From: Arenivirga flava
GTDB taxonomy: Bacteria > Actinomycetota > Actinomycetes > Actinomycetales > Microbacteriaceae
NCBI RefSeq assembly: GCF_030161575.1
Contig: NZ_BSUL01000001.1
Span: 1,426,001-1,490,000 of the forward strand
Direction of reading: 5' to 3'
DNA length: 64,000 bases
The notes under the pieces are model-generated. The model was not told where the DNA came from. It did no database searches and saw only the letters and a program-made list of their open reading frames with translations. The translations under genes and the position numbers were made by a program. Of the stretch, positions 19,130-28,906 are shown piece after piece; the stretch's first letter is position 1; each line of letters opens with the position of its first letter.

Positions 19130-19585
19130 TCAGGCGGTTCCGAGCTCGCCGTTCGTGCCGAGCAGTGCGAGGAACGGCACGGCCAGCCCGAGCACCATGG
19201 CGATGACGAAGAAGAGGATCGCCAGCACCGTGAAGCCGACGAAGACGTAGCCGATGATGAGGCCGGCCAGCGCCATCCCCCGACCGCCCTCGCCGGTGCG
19301 CTTGATCTGGCCGAGCGCCATGTGCCCGGTAATGACGCCGGCGATCGCGGTGACGCCGAGCACGAGCGTCGCCAGCGACGAGACGAGCGACACGATGGCC
19401 AGCGTGTTGGTCGGGGGCGCCACGGGGTAGCCGTAGCCGGGCTGCTGCCCATAGCCGGGCTGCTGCCCATAGGCGGGCTGCTGATAGGGCGGAGGCGCGT
19501 AGGGCTGCACGGGCTGCTGGTACGGCTGCTGCGGCGACTGGTACTGCGGCTGCTCGCCCTGCGGCGGCTGGTACGGGTTCGTCAT
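19130..19585 (-). CDS. DUF4190 domain membrane protein (paralogue 2)
   Basis: A 151-residue sister of the neighbouring gene. The tail is lower-complexity: Gln/Pro/Tyr-rich, with a tandem QQPGYG repeat around residues 50-57. The DUF4190 core is TNTLAIVSLVSSLATLVLG, GHMALGQIKRTGEGGRGMAL and a last helix with LAGLIIGYVFVGFTVLAIL. Start ATG 19585 (MTNPYQPP) has AGGAG about 8 bases upstream; an in-frame start at 19609 is less likely. Local duplication within one family is the simplest origin. Function unknown. Confidence 0.87.
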   Translation of the reverse strand: MTNPYQPPQGEQPQYQSPQQPYQQPVQPYAPPPYQQPAYGQQPGYGQQPGYGYPVAPPTNTLAIVSLVSSLATLVLGVTAIAGVITGHMALGQIKRTGEGGRGMALAGLIIGYVFVGFTVLAILFFVIAMVLGLAVPFLALLGTNGELGTA

Positions 19586-19636
19586 GATGCTCCTCGTCTC
19601 GACGCTCATGCTCCCAGCAGTGCGCGACCCCGGTCA

Positions 19637-19654
19637 ACGGGCAGGGCTGCCCGT
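19637..19654. terminator. possible terminator of tsaD
   Basis: A short hairpin, ACGGGCA/TGCCCGT with a GGGC loop, lies 6 bases past the tsaD stop. Confidence 0.45.
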
Positions 19655-19660
19655 GGCTCG

Positions 19661-20725
19661 TCAGACCTGGACGCTGGTGACCGGCAGCGTCGAATCCGCC
19701 CCGAAGCCGAGCTCGGAGGGTGCCCGCCCGGCCATGACCAGCTGGGCGCCGAGGGCGGCGATCATGGCGCCGTTGTCGGTGCAGAGCGACAGCGGCGGGA
19801 TGCGCAGGGCGACACCTGCCGCATCCGCCCGTTCCCGGGCCAGCTCGCGGACGCGGGCGTTGGCGACGACACCGCCGCCGAGCAGCAGGCGCGGCACGCC
19901 GAGATCGCGGCACGCGTTGATCGCCTTCGTGACGAGCACGTCGGCGACGGCCTCGCGGAAGCTCGCGGCCACATCCGCCACCGGCACCTCGCGGCCCTCG
20001 GCGCGGCACTGCTCCACCCAGCGGGCGACGGCCGTCTTGAGCCCGGAGAACGAGAAGTCGTAGCGGTGCGCGGCCATGTCCTTCGGCAGGCTGAGCCCGC
20101 GGGGGAAGCGGATGGCCCCCGGATCGCCCTGCGCCGCGATGCGGTCGATGTGCGGGCCGCCCGGATAGGGTAGGCCCAGCAACCGGGCGACCTTGTCGAA
20201 GGCCTCCCCCGCCGCGTCGTCGATGGTCTCGCCGAGCAGCTCGACGTCGTCGACGAGGTCGCGCACGAGCAGCAGCGAGGTGTGGCCGCCCGAGACCAGC
20301 AGAGCCACCGTGGGCAGCTCGAGCTCGGTGTCGTCCTCCCGCAGCACGTCGGCGCCGACGTGCCCGACCAGGTGGTTGACCGCGTAGAGCGGCAGCTCGC
20401 GGCTGAGGGCCAGCGCCTTCGCCGCGCCGACGCCGACCATGAGGGCGCCGGCGAGGCCCGGACCGGCGGTCACGGCGATGCCGTCGAGATCGTCGAAGCC
20501 GACGCCGGCCTCCGCGAGCGCCGCCTCGATCGTCGGCGTGATGGCCTCGAGGTGCGCCCGCGCGGCGACCTCGGGCACGACCCCGCCGTAGCGGGCGTGC
20601 TCCTCCATCGAGGAGGCGATGACGTTGGACAGCAGCGTCTGGCCGCGCACGATGCCGACGCCGGTCTCGTCGCAGCTCGTCTCGATGCCGAGGATGAGCG
20701 GTTCGGGGTTGGCGGGCTTCGTCAT
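19661..20725 (-). CDS. tsaD: tRNA N6-adenosine threonylcarbamoyltransferase TsaD
   Basis: Transfers threonylcarbamoyl to A37 of ANN-decoding tRNAs (t6A), working with TsaB and TsaE. 354 residues, a normal length. It shows [16 protein letters not shown] at the start, the metal-binding histidines in AVNHLVGHV, the ASKH-fold signature [28 protein letters not shown], and the C-terminal [15 protein letters not shown]. The ATG overlaps the rimI stop by 4 bases, giving the coupled order tsaB-rimI-tsaD. It is the last gene of that unit. Confidence 0.96.
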   Translation of the reverse strand: MTKPANPEPLILGIETSCDETGVGIVRGQTLLSNVIASSMEEHARYGGVVPEVAARAHLEAITPTIEAALAEAGVGFDDLDGIAVTAGPGLAGALMVGVGAAKALALSRELPLYAVNHLVGHVGADVLREDDTELELPTVALLVSGGHTSLLLVRDLVDDVELLGETIDDAAGEAFDKVARLLGLPYPGGPHIDRIAAQGDPGAIRFPRGLSLPKDMAAHRYDFSFSGLKTAVARWVEQCRAEGREVPVADVAASFREAVADVLVTKAINACRDLGVPRLLLGGGVVANARVRELARERADAAGVALRIPPLSLCTDNGAMIAALGAQLVMAGRAPSELGFGADSTLPVTSVQV

Positions 20726-21219
20726 CCGAGGACCTCCTGGCCGATCGCGGGGGCGGGGCGCGGCGGCGACAGCACGAGCTCCTGCACGAGCGCGTCGACG
20801 TCGTCGGGCTGGTAATACCGCGGGCGCACGGCGATAATCTCGAAGCCGAGGCTCGCGTAGAGCGACTGCGCGACCGGGTTGTCGGCGCGCACCTCGAGCA
20901 GCATCCGCGGGACGCCGCGCTCCCGGGCCCGGGCGAGCAGCGCCTCCATGAGGGTGCGACCGAGCCCGCGCCCGCGTGCGGCCTCGTCGACGCCGATGGT
21001 CTGGATCTCGCCGAAGTCGCCGCCGACGGGCAGCGCAGCGCCCGCGTAGCCGAGCAGCGCATCGGCCTCGTCGACGGCGGCGAGGTAGTGCCCGTGCGGG
21101 CTCGCCAGCTCGAGACGCATCGTCTCGCGCGACCAGGCGTCGGAGACGAAGAGGCGCTCCTCGAGCGCCATGATCGCATCCAGGTCGGCCACGCTCGCCG
21201 TGCGGAGGGCGACGCTCAT
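20722..21219 (-). CDS. rimI: GNAT acetyltransferase, RimI-like
   Basis: 165-residue GCN5-related N-acetyltransferase. The position between tsaB and tsaD and the layout ([38 protein letters not shown], acetyl-CoA loop [28 protein letters not shown]) identify the RimI group, whose founding member acetylates the N-terminal residue of ribosomal protein S18. The real target in actinobacteria may differ. ATG 21219 overlaps the tsaB stop by 4 bases; frames extending upstream are shadows of tsaB. Confidence 0.9.
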   Translation of the reverse strand: MSVALRTASVADLDAIMALEERLFVSDAWSRETMRLELASPHGHYLAAVDEADALLGYAGAALPVGGDFGEIQTIGVDEAARGRGLGRTLMEALLARARERGVPRMLLEVRADNPVAQSLYASLGFEIIAVRPRYYQPDDVDALVQELVLSPPRPAPAIGQEVLG

Positions 21220-21839
21220 CGTCCGACCGGGCGCGCGCCGGAGTTCGCGGCGCTCACGGTGACGTCCGGCGAGCGCAGGTAGAGGGCGTCGGCGGCGGGC
21301 AGGTCGCGCCCGGCGGCGAGCGCCCGCGCGGCCCAGCGCCCGACGAAGGCCGCGGAGACCCACTCGGCGTCCCAGCGCGCATCGTCGTCCGCCAGCTCGG
21401 CGAGCGGCACCAGCACGGGACCGGACGAGCGGATGGGCAGGCCGTCCGCGTCGAGGCCCGCGTACTCGGAGCGGTAGCGCTCCCTGCGACGCGCATCCGT
21501 CGTCACGGTGAGGGGGCCGTCGTGCCGCTCGTGCCATTCGAGGGCGAGCGCGTCGTGGCTGACGACGGGCAGCAGCCGGGCGCCGGCACCGAGCGCGAAG
21601 ACGCGGCCGGCGGCGATGCCGACCCGCAGGCCGGTGAACGGACCGGGACCGACGCCGATGGCCACGCCCGTGATGTGCGAGGGTCGCAGGCCCGCATCCG
21701 TCAGCACCTCGCGCAGCAGGTCGCCGATCGCCTCGGCGTGCCGGCGGCTGTCGCGAAGGGTGCGCTCGGCACGCACAGCGCCGCCCGGATCGACGATGGC
21801 GGCGCTGCTGCCGGCGGAGGTGTCGAGAGCGAGCAGCAC
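21216..21839 (-). CDS. tsaB: tRNA t6A complex scaffold TsaB
   Basis: Non-catalytic ASKH-fold partner of TsaD, 207 residues. N-terminal [16 protein letters not shown] and the conserved [19 protein letters not shown] are diagnostic; the C-terminal half is the usual variable part. Start is GTG 21839. A TAGAAT element ends 6 bases upstream, so the message should be leaderless. This separate promoter makes sense because an opposite-strand lipoprotein gene separates tsaB from tsaE, which usually adjoins it. Confidence 0.94.
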   Translation of the reverse strand: MLLALDTSAGSSAAIVDPGGAVRAERTLRDSRRHAEAIGDLLREVLTDAGLRPSHITGVAIGVGPGPFTGLRVGIAAGRVFALGAGARLLPVVSHDALALEWHERHDGPLTVTTDARRRERYRSEYAGLDADGLPIRSSGPVLVPLAELADDDARWDAEWVSAAFVGRWAARALAAGRDLPAADALYLRSPDVTVSAANSGARPVGR

Positions 21840-21845
21840 CTCACG

Positions 21846-21851
21846 ATTCTA
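21846..21851 (-). promoter_or_regulatory. -10 element of tsaB, leaderless layout
   Basis: TAGAAT on the minus strand, 6 bases before the GTG start at 21839. Confidence 0.55.
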
Positions 21852-21937
21852 GACGTTCGCGGCACGTGCCCCTTCCCGGTGCGTCCGCTCGCGAGCCGCC
21901 GTAGGCTATCCGCAGAACGAAGCGGCAGGGGGATGTC

Positions 21938-22504
21938 ATGGTTCGCAGACCGATCGGGGGCGTCGTCGTCGCCATCGCCCTCGCGGTGCTCACCGCGTGC
22001 TCGGCGCCGGCCGAGCAGACCGAGGCGAGGACATCACCGACACCCACGTCGTCGACGCCCTCGGCGAGCCCGAGCCCCGGCGGGTGCGAGGCGATCCTCG
22101 GAGCGGCAGAGGCGACGAGCATCCACATGAGCTCGGTCCTCGACGCGGTCGACCGGGACGAGGATCCCGAGGACCCGACGGCCGAGCTGACACCGTTGCT
22201 CGAGGTGCTGCGCACCGAGGCGGCCGAGCTCGGGAACGCCGAGGTCCAAGCGTCCGTGGAACGGCTCGCCGCTGCAGCTGTCGGCATCGACGAGGGTGCC
22301 GCCGAGATTCGCGCAGCCCGTCTCGCGGTCGATCTCGCACTCGCGCAGATGGAGTCCGCCGAAGCCGATCCTGCGGTCGTGCAGGCCGGTCTCGAGGCGA
22401 TGGGGGTCGCGAACACCGCCCTGCGTCAGGGGGCGGACAAGGTCGGGGCGTCCGGCGCGGAGTTCGTCACCGCTATCGAGGAACTGGGCGGTCGCTGCCG
22501 GTAG
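21938..22504 (+). CDS. hypothetical lipoprotein inserted between tsaE and tsaB
   Basis: 188-residue secreted protein of unknown function. The signal peptide (VVVAIALAVLTACS) ends in a lipobox with Cys at about residue 21. A Ser/Thr/Pro linker to about residue 47 follows, then an alpha-helical, Ala/Glu-rich domain with a possible disulfide (Cys near 50 and at 187). No family is recognised. ATG 21938 has AGGGGG about 6 bases upstream. It is on the strand opposite to the surrounding operon and its 3' end overlaps the end of tsaE by 32 bases. The position looks like a lineage-specific insertion into a conserved gene block. Confidence 0.75.
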   Translation: MVRRPIGGVVVAIALAVLTACSAPAEQTEARTSPTPTSSTPSASPSPGGCEAILGAAEATSIHMSSVLDAVDRDEDPEDPTAELTPLLEVLRTEAAELGNAEVQASVERLAAAAVGIDEGAAEIRAARLAVDLALAQMESAEADPAVVQAGLEAMGVANTALRQGADKVGASGAEFVTAIEELGGRCR

Positions 22505-22991
22505 CGACCTGCGGCAGCTGCGCCCAGCGAGGGCCGTGGCCCGTGAGGGTCACGATGCGGGGTTCGACGGGCTCCTCCCCCTCGGCGAGCGGCGTCTCCG
22601 CGCCGACCGGACGGCGGATCTCGAGCTCGAGCCAGGAGTCGCTCACCCCGTCGAGCATGCCCGCGGCCCATTCGACGACCACCACGGAGGCCGGGTAGTC
22701 GATGTCGAGGTCGTCGAGTTCGAGGGCGCTGGCGAGCCGGTAGGCGTCCACGTGCACGAGCGGCGCGCCGCCGACCTCGCTCGGATGCGTGCGCGCCAGC
22801 ACGAAGGTGGGGCTCGTCACCGCACCGCGCACGCCGAGTGCCGCGCCGACGCCTCGGGTGAAGGTGGTCTTGCCGGCGCCCAGCTCGCCGTTCAGCGCCA
22901 GCAGGTCGCCGGCGCGCAGGTGCGCGCCGATGCGCTCGCCGAGTGCGGTCATCGCCTCGGGGGTCGCGACCTCGATCTCGATGCGGTTCAT
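22473..22991 (-). CDS. tsaE: tRNA t6A ATPase TsaE
   Basis: ATPase that drives the TsaB-TsaD cycle in t6A synthesis; 172 residues. The P-loop is LNGELGAGKTTFTRG. SPTFVLARTHPS and HVDAYRLASALELDDLDID are characteristic of the family, as is VVVVEWAAGML. The ATG overlaps the alr stop by 4 bases. The C-terminal 25 residues are a low-conservation tail whose coding DNA overlaps the convergent lipoprotein gene. Confidence 0.94.
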   Translation of the reverse strand: MNRIEIEVATPEAMTALGERIGAHLRAGDLLALNGELGAGKTTFTRGVGAALGVRGAVTSPTFVLARTHPSEVGGAPLVHVDAYRLASALELDDLDIDYPASVVVVEWAAGMLDGVSDSWLELEIRRPVGAETPLAEGEEPVEPRIVTLTGHGPRWAQLPQVATGSDRPVPR

Positions 22992-24097
22992 GCCCCTCCC
23001 TCGTAGCGGCGCGGCACGCGCGGCCCGATGCGCGTGACGATCTCGTAGTCGATGGTGCCGGCCGCATCCGCCCAGTCCCTCGCACCCGGCTCGCCGCCCG
23101 CGGGGTCGCCGAAGAGCACGGCGATGTCGCCGACCGCGACGGGGTGGTCGCCCACGTCCAGCACCAGCTGGTCCATCGCGATGCGCCCCGCGACCGGGAA
23201 GGTCCGGCCGCCGACGCGCACCGGCCCGCTGCCCGACGCCTGCCGCGGCACGCCGTCGGCGTAGCCCAGCGGGACCAGTGCGAGCGTGCTCTCACGGGAC
23301 GTGCGATGGGTGAAGCCGTAGCTGACGCCGTGGCCCGCCGGCACCCGTTTGACGGCCACGACCGGCGCGCTGAGCCGCATCGCCGGGCGCAGGCCCAGCT
23401 CCGCTCCGGTGATGCCGGCGACGGGCGAGTGCCCGTACAGGCCGATGCCGAGGCGCACCAGGTCGAGGCGCGCCTCGGGCAGGAACAGCGCGCCCGCGGT
23501 GGCCGCGAGGTGCCGCAGCTCGGGCCGCAGGCCGGCCTCCTCGGCCAGACCGAGCGCGCGCTCGAAGGCGGCCAGCTGCGCGCGGTCCTCGTGCTCGCCG
23601 GCCCCGGCGAGGTGGCTGAAGAGGCCGCGGATGCGCGGGCCGCCGGACCGCTCGATCGCGGCGGCGCGCGCGAACAGCGCGGGCCACTCCGCTTCGGCCA
23701 CCCCGTTGCGCCCGAGACCGGTGTCGAGCTTGAGCTGCACGCTCGGCACCCCTGCGGAGGCCGCGGCCTCGAGCATGGCCGCGGTGCCCAGGCCGAGCTC
23801 GACGTCGGCGGCCGCGGCGGCCGTGAAGTCCGGCTGCGGATCGTGGATCCAGGCGAGGACGGGCGCGGTGACACCCGCGGCGCGCAGCGCGAGCGCCTCG
23901 ACGAGGTCGACCACGCCGAGGTGGTCGGCGCCGCCGCGCAGCGCGGCCCGGGCGGTCTCGACCGCGCCGTGGCCGTAGCCGTCGGCCTTGACGACCGCCA
24001 TCGCGTGCGCCGTGCCGACACGCTCGCGCAGCAGGCGAGTGTTGTGCTCGATGGCGTCGAGGTCGATGCGGGCCTCGCGACCGGGCTGCAGGCTCAC
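22988..24097 (-). CDS. alr: alanine racemase
   Basis: PLP enzyme making D-alanine for peptidoglycan. 369 residues, normal length. The PLP lysine lies in VVKADGYGHGAVE near residue 35. The second catalytic residue is the tyrosine in GHGVSYGFTHRT. IAMDQLVLDVGD and GDPAGGEPGARDWADAAGTIDYEIVTRIGPRVPRRY-type ends are typical (shown here in outline). Start is GTG 24097, overlapping the acpS stop as GTGA; the frame reaching further right is a shadow of acpS and glmS. Confidence 0.96.
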   Translation of the reverse strand: MSLQPGREARIDLDAIEHNTRLLRERVGTAHAMAVVKADGYGHGAVETARAALRGGADHLGVVDLVEALALRAAGVTAPVLAWIHDPQPDFTAAAAADVELGLGTAAMLEAAASAGVPSVQLKLDTGLGRNGVAEAEWPALFARAAAIERSGGPRIRGLFSHLAGAGEHEDRAQLAAFERALGLAEEAGLRPELRHLAATAGALFLPEARLDLVRLGIGLYGHSPVAGITGAELGLRPAMRLSAPVVAVKRVPAGHGVSYGFTHRTSRESTLALVPLGYADGVPRQASGSGPVRVGGRTFPVAGRIAMDQLVLDVGDHPVAVGDIAVLFGDPAGGEPGARDWADAAGTIDYEIVTRIGPRVPRRYEGGA

Positions 24098-24471
24098 ACC
24101 GCGCTCCGCTCGGCGACGACGTAGGCCATCGCGAGGCCGCCGTCGTGGCTCAGGGAGAGGTGGAGGGCGTCCGCCCCGCGTTTCGCCGCCGCCGCCGCGA
24201 TCGCGCCGTGCAGCCGGAAGGACGGCTTGCCGTGCGCATCCGACACCACTTCGATCTCGCTCCACGCGCCGAGGGTCGCCTCGCCGAGGGCCTTGACCAG
24301 CGCCTCCTTCGCCGCGAAGCGGGCTGCGAGCGAGCGCACCGGGCGCTCTCGACCGTCGGCGAGCATCCGCTCCCCCGCCGTGAACAGGCGCGGCAGCAGC
24401 CGCGGCGTCCTCGCCACGGTGCGCTCGAAGCGCTGCAGGTCGACGAGGTCGACCCCGACGCCGACGATCAT
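24094..24471 (-). CDS. acpS: holo-[acyl-carrier-protein] synthase
   Basis: Transfers 4'-phosphopantetheine from CoA to acyl carrier protein. 125 residues with the family signature IVGVGVDLVDLQRFE (metal-binding Asp), the second motif AARFAAKEALVKALG, and LHLSLSHDGGLAMAYV at the C-terminus. It follows glmS after 6 bases and overlaps alr by 4. Together with coaA across the glmS promoter, this places two CoA-linked functions side by side. Confidence 0.95.
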   Translation of the reverse strand: MIVGVGVDLVDLQRFERTVARTPRLLPRLFTAGERMLADGRERPVRSLAARFAAKEALVKALGEATLGAWSEIEVVSDAHGKPSFRLHGAIAAAAAKRGADALHLSLSHDGGLAMAYVVAERSAV

Positions 24472-24477
24472 GAGCGT

Positions 24478-26324
24478 CTACTCGACCGTGACGGACTTGG
24501 CGAGGTTGCGCGGCTTGTCGACGTCGAGGCCCTTCGCGCTCGCCAGCTCGAGGGCGAACATCTGCAGCGGGGCGACCGCCAGCAGGGGCTCGAGGAACGG
24601 GCTGACCAGCGGGATCGGGATGACCTCGTCGGCGTAGGGCAGCACGGCGGCGTCGCCCTTCTCGGCGATCGCGATGACGCGCGCGCCACGGGCGCGGATC
24701 TCCTGGATGTTCGAGACGACCTTGGAGTGCAGCTTCGCCGCCCCGCGGGGCTCGGCACCACGACAAACACGGGCTGACCGGGCTCGATGAGCGCGATCGG
24801 ACCGTGCTTGAGCTCGCCGGCCGCGAAGCCCTCGGCGTGGATGTACGCCAGCTCCTTGAGCTTGAGCGCCCCCTCGAGCGCGACCGGGTAGCCGACGTTG
24901 CGGCCGAGGAAGAGCACGGCGCGGGTGTCGCTCATCCAGCGGGCCAGAGTCGCGACCTGCTCCTCGACGCCCAGCACCTCCTGGAACTGCTCGGGCAGCC
25001 GGCCGAGGTCGTCGAGCGTCTCGGCGATGCGGTCGTCGGCGACGGTGCCGCGCAGCTGGGCGAACCAGAGACCCAGCAGGTAGAGCGCCACCGCCTGGGC
25101 GACGAAGGCCTTCGTGCTCGCGACGGCGACCTCGGGGCCGGCGTGGGTGTAGATCACGGCGTCGGACTCGCGGGCGATCGTCGCGCCCTGCGTGTTGCAG
25201 ATCGAGAGCGTCTTCGCGCCGAGGCGGGCGGCCTCGCGCACGGCGAGGAGGGTGTCCATGGTCTCGCCGGACTGGCTGATCGAGACGATGAGGGTGCGCT
25301 CGTTCACGACGGGGGCGCGGTAGTGGAACTCGTGCGCCAGCTCGACCTCGACGGGGATGCGCGCCCACTCCTCGAGCGCGTACTTGCCGAGCAGGCCCGA
25401 GTAGCTCGCGGTGCCGGCGCCGAGCACGACGATGCGGTCGATGCCCGCGAGGACGTCGGCGATGCCGTCGAGCTCCGGCAGGGTGACGCGACCCTCGTGC
25501 GCGCGGCCCATGAGGGTGTTGCGCACCGCCTCCGGCTCCTCGCTGATCTCCTTCGCCATGAAGCTGGACCAGCCGCCCTTCTCGGCGGCCGAGGCGTCCC
25601 AGGACACCTCGGACTCCTCGCCCTCGACCGCGTTGCCGTCGAAGTCGGTGATCTCGACGGCGTCGGGTCGGATCGTCACGATCTGGTCCTGCCCGATCGC
25701 CACGAAGCGGCGGGTGTGCTCGACGAAGGCGGCGACGTCGGAGCCGAGGAAGTTCTCGCCGTCGCCGAGGCCGATCACCAGCGGCGAGTTGCGGCGCGCG
25801 CCGACGACCACGCCGGGCTGCTCGCGGTGCACGGCCAGCAGGGTGAAGGCGCCCTCGAGGCGGGCGACGACGCGGCGCAGCGCCTCGGTGAGGTCGCCGG
25901 TCTCGCGGTACGCGCGGCCGACCAGCAGCGCCGCCACCTCGGTGTCGGTCTCGCTGGTGAAGTCGTCGCCCTGCGCCAGCAGCTCCGCCTTGAGCTCGGC
26001 GAAGTTCTCGATGATGCCGTTGTGGATGAGGGCCAGCTTGCCGTCGTCGCCCAGATGCGGGTGGGCGTTGCCGTCCGTCGGGCCGCCGTGCGTCGCCCAG
26101 CGAGTGTGCCCGATGCCGGTGGCGCCGTCGGCGAGCGGATGCGCGATCAGGTCGTCCGCGAGCACCGAGAGGCGTCCGGCGCGCTTGCGCGTCGACAGGT
26201 CGCCCTCGGCATCGATGACGGCCACACCCGCGGAGTCGTAGCCGCGGTACTCCAGCCGACCGAGTCCGCCGAGCAGCACGTCGAGGCTGCCACGATCACC
26301 GACGTATCCCACGATTCCGCACAT
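24478..26324 (-). CDS. glmS: glutamine-fructose-6-phosphate aminotransferase (apparent frameshift)
   Basis: Makes glucosamine-6-phosphate from fructose-6-phosphate and glutamine, the entry to peptidoglycan amino sugars. The N-terminal class II amidotransferase starts MCGIVGYVGDRGS with catalytic Cys2. Two SIS domains follow (VLGAGTASYSGLLGKYALEEW, SISQSGETMDTL; VLFLGRNVGYPVALEGALKLKE), and the end is DVDKPRNLAKSVTVE. The frame changes within FVVVPSP/RGAAKLHSKVV at the run of four G, 24747-24750 (C on the coding strand). One more base gives 615 residues, the family length. Because the enzyme is normally essential, a sequence error is the best reading. TAGGAT sits 7 bases before the ATG (leaderless layout). 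Confidence 0.93.
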
Positions 26325-26331
26325 GAGGACG

Positions 26332-26337
26332 ATCCTA
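26332..26337 (-). promoter_or_regulatory. -10 element of glmS, leaderless layout
   Basis: TAGGAT on the minus strand, 7 bases before the ATG at 26324. Confidence 0.5.
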
Positions 26338-26464
26338 GGGGCGCGCGCCTGCGCGTCCGGCCCACCCCGCCGCCACGGAGATCGCACCGCTCGCGGCAGC
26401 TGCGCGGAGTGCGGGAGCACTGCGCGGCGGAGGCTGCGGCGCGGGGCCGACACAGCCCAGCGGG

Positions 26465-26470
26465 TACGAT
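26465..26470 (+). promoter_or_regulatory. -10 element of coaA, leaderless layout
   Basis: TACGAT, 6 bases before the GTG start at 26477. Confidence 0.55.
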
Positions 26471-26476
26471 CGGCGG

Positions 26477-27427
26477 GTGAGCGAGACCGCAGGGGGCCGG
26501 ACGGCCAGCGCATCCCCGTTCGTCGAGATCGCCCGCGACGACTGGGCGGCGCTCGCACCCGGCACCGCGCGTCCGCTCACCGAGACGGAGCTCGTGCAGC
26601 TGCGCGGGCTCGGCGACACGCTCGATCTGCAGGAGGTGCAGGACGTCTACGTACCGCTCAGCCGCCTGCTGAACCTCTACGTGGCCGGCACCCGCGACCT
26701 GCACCGCTCCACGAGCGCCTTCCTGGGCGAGCGCGCCCGGTCGACGCCGTTCGTGATCGGCGTCGCCGGCAGCGTCGCGGTCGGCAAGTCGACCATCGCC
26801 CGCCTGCTGCGCGAGCTGCTGGCGCGCTGGGACGACACGCCCCGCGTCGAGCTGGTGACGACCGACGGGTTCCTGCTGCCGAACGCCGAGCTCGAGCGAC
26901 GCGGCCTCATGCACCGCAAGGGCTTCCCCGAGTCCTACGACCGCCGCGCGCTGCTGCGCTTCGTCAGCCGCATCAAGGGCGGCGCGGAGGAGGTGCGCGC
27001 CCCCTTCTACTCGCACCTCAGCTACGACATCGTCCCGGATGCCGAGGTCGTCGTGCGCCGGCCCGACGTGCTGATCGTGGAGGGGCTGAACGTGCTGCAG
27101 GCCGCGGGCTCCGCCGGCGGCATGGCGTTGAGCGACCTGTTCGATTTCTCCGTCTACGTGGATGCCCGCACCTCGGACATCGCGCACTGGTACGAGGAGC
27201 GCTTCCTCTCGCTGCAGCGCGGTGCCTTCGCGAACCCCGACTCGTACTTCCACCGCTACGCGGCGCTCGACGAGCGCGAGGCCCGCGAGCGTGCCGCGTC
27301 CATCTGGAGCGCGATCAACGAGCCGAACCTGGTGCAGAACATCCTGCCCACGCGTTCACGGGCCAAGCTCGTGCTGCGCAAGGGCGGCGATCACGGCGTG
27401 GACTCGGTGCTGCTGCGCAAGCTCTGA
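26477..27427 (+). CDS. coaA: type I pantothenate kinase
   Basis: Phosphorylates pantothenate, the first and controlling step of CoA synthesis. 316 residues. The P-loop is [17 protein letters not shown] at about 93. [28 protein letters not shown] sequence and [15 protein letters not shown] form the substrate site. The end is [20 protein letters not shown] in outline. The start is GTG 26477, with a -10 element 6 bases before it. It is divergent from glmS and convergent with glmM. Confidence 0.96.
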   Translation: MSETAGGRTASASPFVEIARDDWAALAPGTARPLTETELVQLRGLGDTLDLQEVQDVYVPLSRLLNLYVAGTRDLHRSTSAFLGERARSTPFVIGVAGSVAVGKSTIARLLRELLARWDDTPRVELVTTDGFLLPNAELERRGLMHRKGFPESYDRRALLRFVSRIKGGAEEVRAPFYSHLSYDIVPDAEVVVRRPDVLIVEGLNVLQAAGSAGGMALSDLFDFSVYVDARTSDIAHWYEERFLSLQRGAFANPDSYFHRYAALDEREARERAASIWSAINEPNLVQNILPTRSRAKLVLRKGGDHGVDSVLLRKL

Positions 27428-27439
27428 TGCATCGGGGAC

Positions 27440-27467
27440 GGGCCGGTCGCCCTCGTGCCGACGGCCC
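27440..27467. terminator. possible coaA/glmM terminator
   Basis: A GGGCCG-TCG/CGACGGCCC stem with one bulged G lies 13 bases past the coaA stop. Confidence 0.4.
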
Positions 27468-27533
27468 CGGCGCGGCCAGTGGGACGAATGCGCGGGACGA
27501 GCGGGTGCGGCAGCGGCCGTCGCGATGCCCGGC

Positions 27534-28886
27534 TCAGCCGAGCGGGAGGCGCTCGCGCACGACATCGGCGAGGTGGTGGGCGATCCGCTGCGCGGTCGGC
27601 TCGTCGGCGGCCTCGACCATGACCCGCACCAGCGGCTCGGTGCCGGAGGGGCGCAGGAGCACGCGACCGGTGTGCCCGAGCTCCTCCTCGGCGAGGCGCA
27701 CGGCGGCGGCCACGCCCTCGTCGTCGGCCAGCCCCGCGCGATCGACGCCCTTGACGTTGACGAGCAGCTGCGGCAGCACGGTGATCACGTCGGCCAGCTC
27801 GGCCAGCGACCGACCCGTGCGCGCGACCTCGGCCGCGAGCTGCAGACCGGTGAGGATGCCGTCGCCGGTCGTAGCGTGCCGGCTGAAGATGATGTGGCCC
27901 GACTGCTCGCCGCCGAGCGCGAGACCGTGCTCGTTGATCGCCTCGAGCACGTAGCGGTCGCCGACCTTCGTCTCGAGCATGCGGATGCCGTGCTCTGCCA
28001 TGGCCAGGCGCAGGCCGAGGTTGCTCATGACCGTCGCGACGAGCGTGTCGTCGACGAGCTCGCCGCGCGCCCGCAGCGCGAGCGCCAGCACCGCCATGAT
28101 GCGATCGCCGTCGATGACCCGGCCGTTGTGGTCGACGGCGAGGCAGCGGTCGGCGTCGCCGTCATGGGCAATGCCGAGATCGGCGCCGTGCGCGAGCACC
28201 GCGGCCGCGAGACCGTCGAGGTGGGTGGAGCCCACACCGTCGTTGATGTTGATGCCGTCGGGCTCGGCGCCCATGACGGTGACGCGCGCGCCCGCGTCGG
28301 TGAACACCTGCGGCGAGACGCCGGCAGCGGCGCCGTGCGCGCAGTCGAGCACGATGTGCAGGCCGTCGAGGCGGTGCGGCAGCGCACCGAGAAGGTGCAC
28401 GAGGTAGCGGTCCTCGGCGTCGGCGAAGCGGCGGATGCGGCCCACGTCCGCGCCGGTCGGCCGGACGTGCGGGCCGGCGAGCGCGGCCTCGATGCGGTCC
28501 TCCACTTCGTCGGCGAGCTTGCGTCCACCGGCCGCGAAGAACTTGATGCCGTTGTCGGGCGCCGCGTTGTGCGAGGCGGAGACCATGACGCCGAAATCGG
28601 CGCCGATGTCGGCGATGAGGAACGCCGCCGCGGGGGTGGGCAGCACCCCCGCGTCGTAGACGTCCACGCCGGAACTGGCGAGGCCCGCGGCCACCGCGCT
28701 GGCGATGAACTCGCCGGAGACGCGGGGGTCGCGGGCCACGACGGCGAGCGGCCGTCGGCCGTTCGCCCGGGCCGACTCCCCGAGCACCGTCGCTGCGGAC
28801 TGCGCGAGGCCGACCGACAGCTCCACCGTGATGATGTCGCCGTTGGCCAGGCCCCGCACGCCGTCGGTGCCGAAGAGTCGCCCCAT
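27534..28886 (-). CDS. glmM: phosphoglucosamine mutase
   Basis: Converts glucosamine-6-phosphate to glucosamine-1-phosphate, the step after GlmS. 450 residues with [14 protein letters not shown] at the start, the phosphoserine loop [16 protein letters not shown] at about 100, the Mg2+-binding [11 protein letters not shown], the sugar-binding [10 protein letters not shown], and the phosphate-binding [14 protein letters not shown]. It follows rpsI after 20 bases on the same strand, the usual actinobacterial order rplM-rpsI-glmM. Confidence 0.97.
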   Translation of the reverse strand: MGRLFGTDGVRGLANGDIITVELSVGLAQSAATVLGESARANGRRPLAVVARDPRVSGEFIASAVAAGLASSGVDVYDAGVLPTPAAAFLIADIGADFGVMVSASHNAAPDNGIKFFAAGGRKLADEVEDRIEAALAGPHVRPTGADVGRIRRFADAEDRYLVHLLGALPHRLDGLHIVLDCAHGAAAGVSPQVFTDAGARVTVMGAEPDGININDGVGSTHLDGLAAAVLAHGADLGIAHDGDADRCLAVDHNGRVIDGDRIMAVLALALRARGELVDDTLVATVMSNLGLRLAMAEHGIRMLETKVGDRYVLEAINEHGLALGGEQSGHIIFSRHATTGDGILTGLQLAAEVARTGRSLAELADVITVLPQLLVNVKGVDRAGLADDEGVAAAVRLAEEELGHTGRVLLRPSGTEPLVRVMVEAADEPTAQRIAHHLADVVRERLPLG

Positions 28887-28906
28887 CGCTGCTCCCTGAG
28901 TCGGGA

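Noticed and set aside
24478..26324. glmS as a true pseudogene
   Set aside because: All catalytic and SIS motifs are intact on both sides of a single short C run; one base restores the family length, as in seven other genes here.
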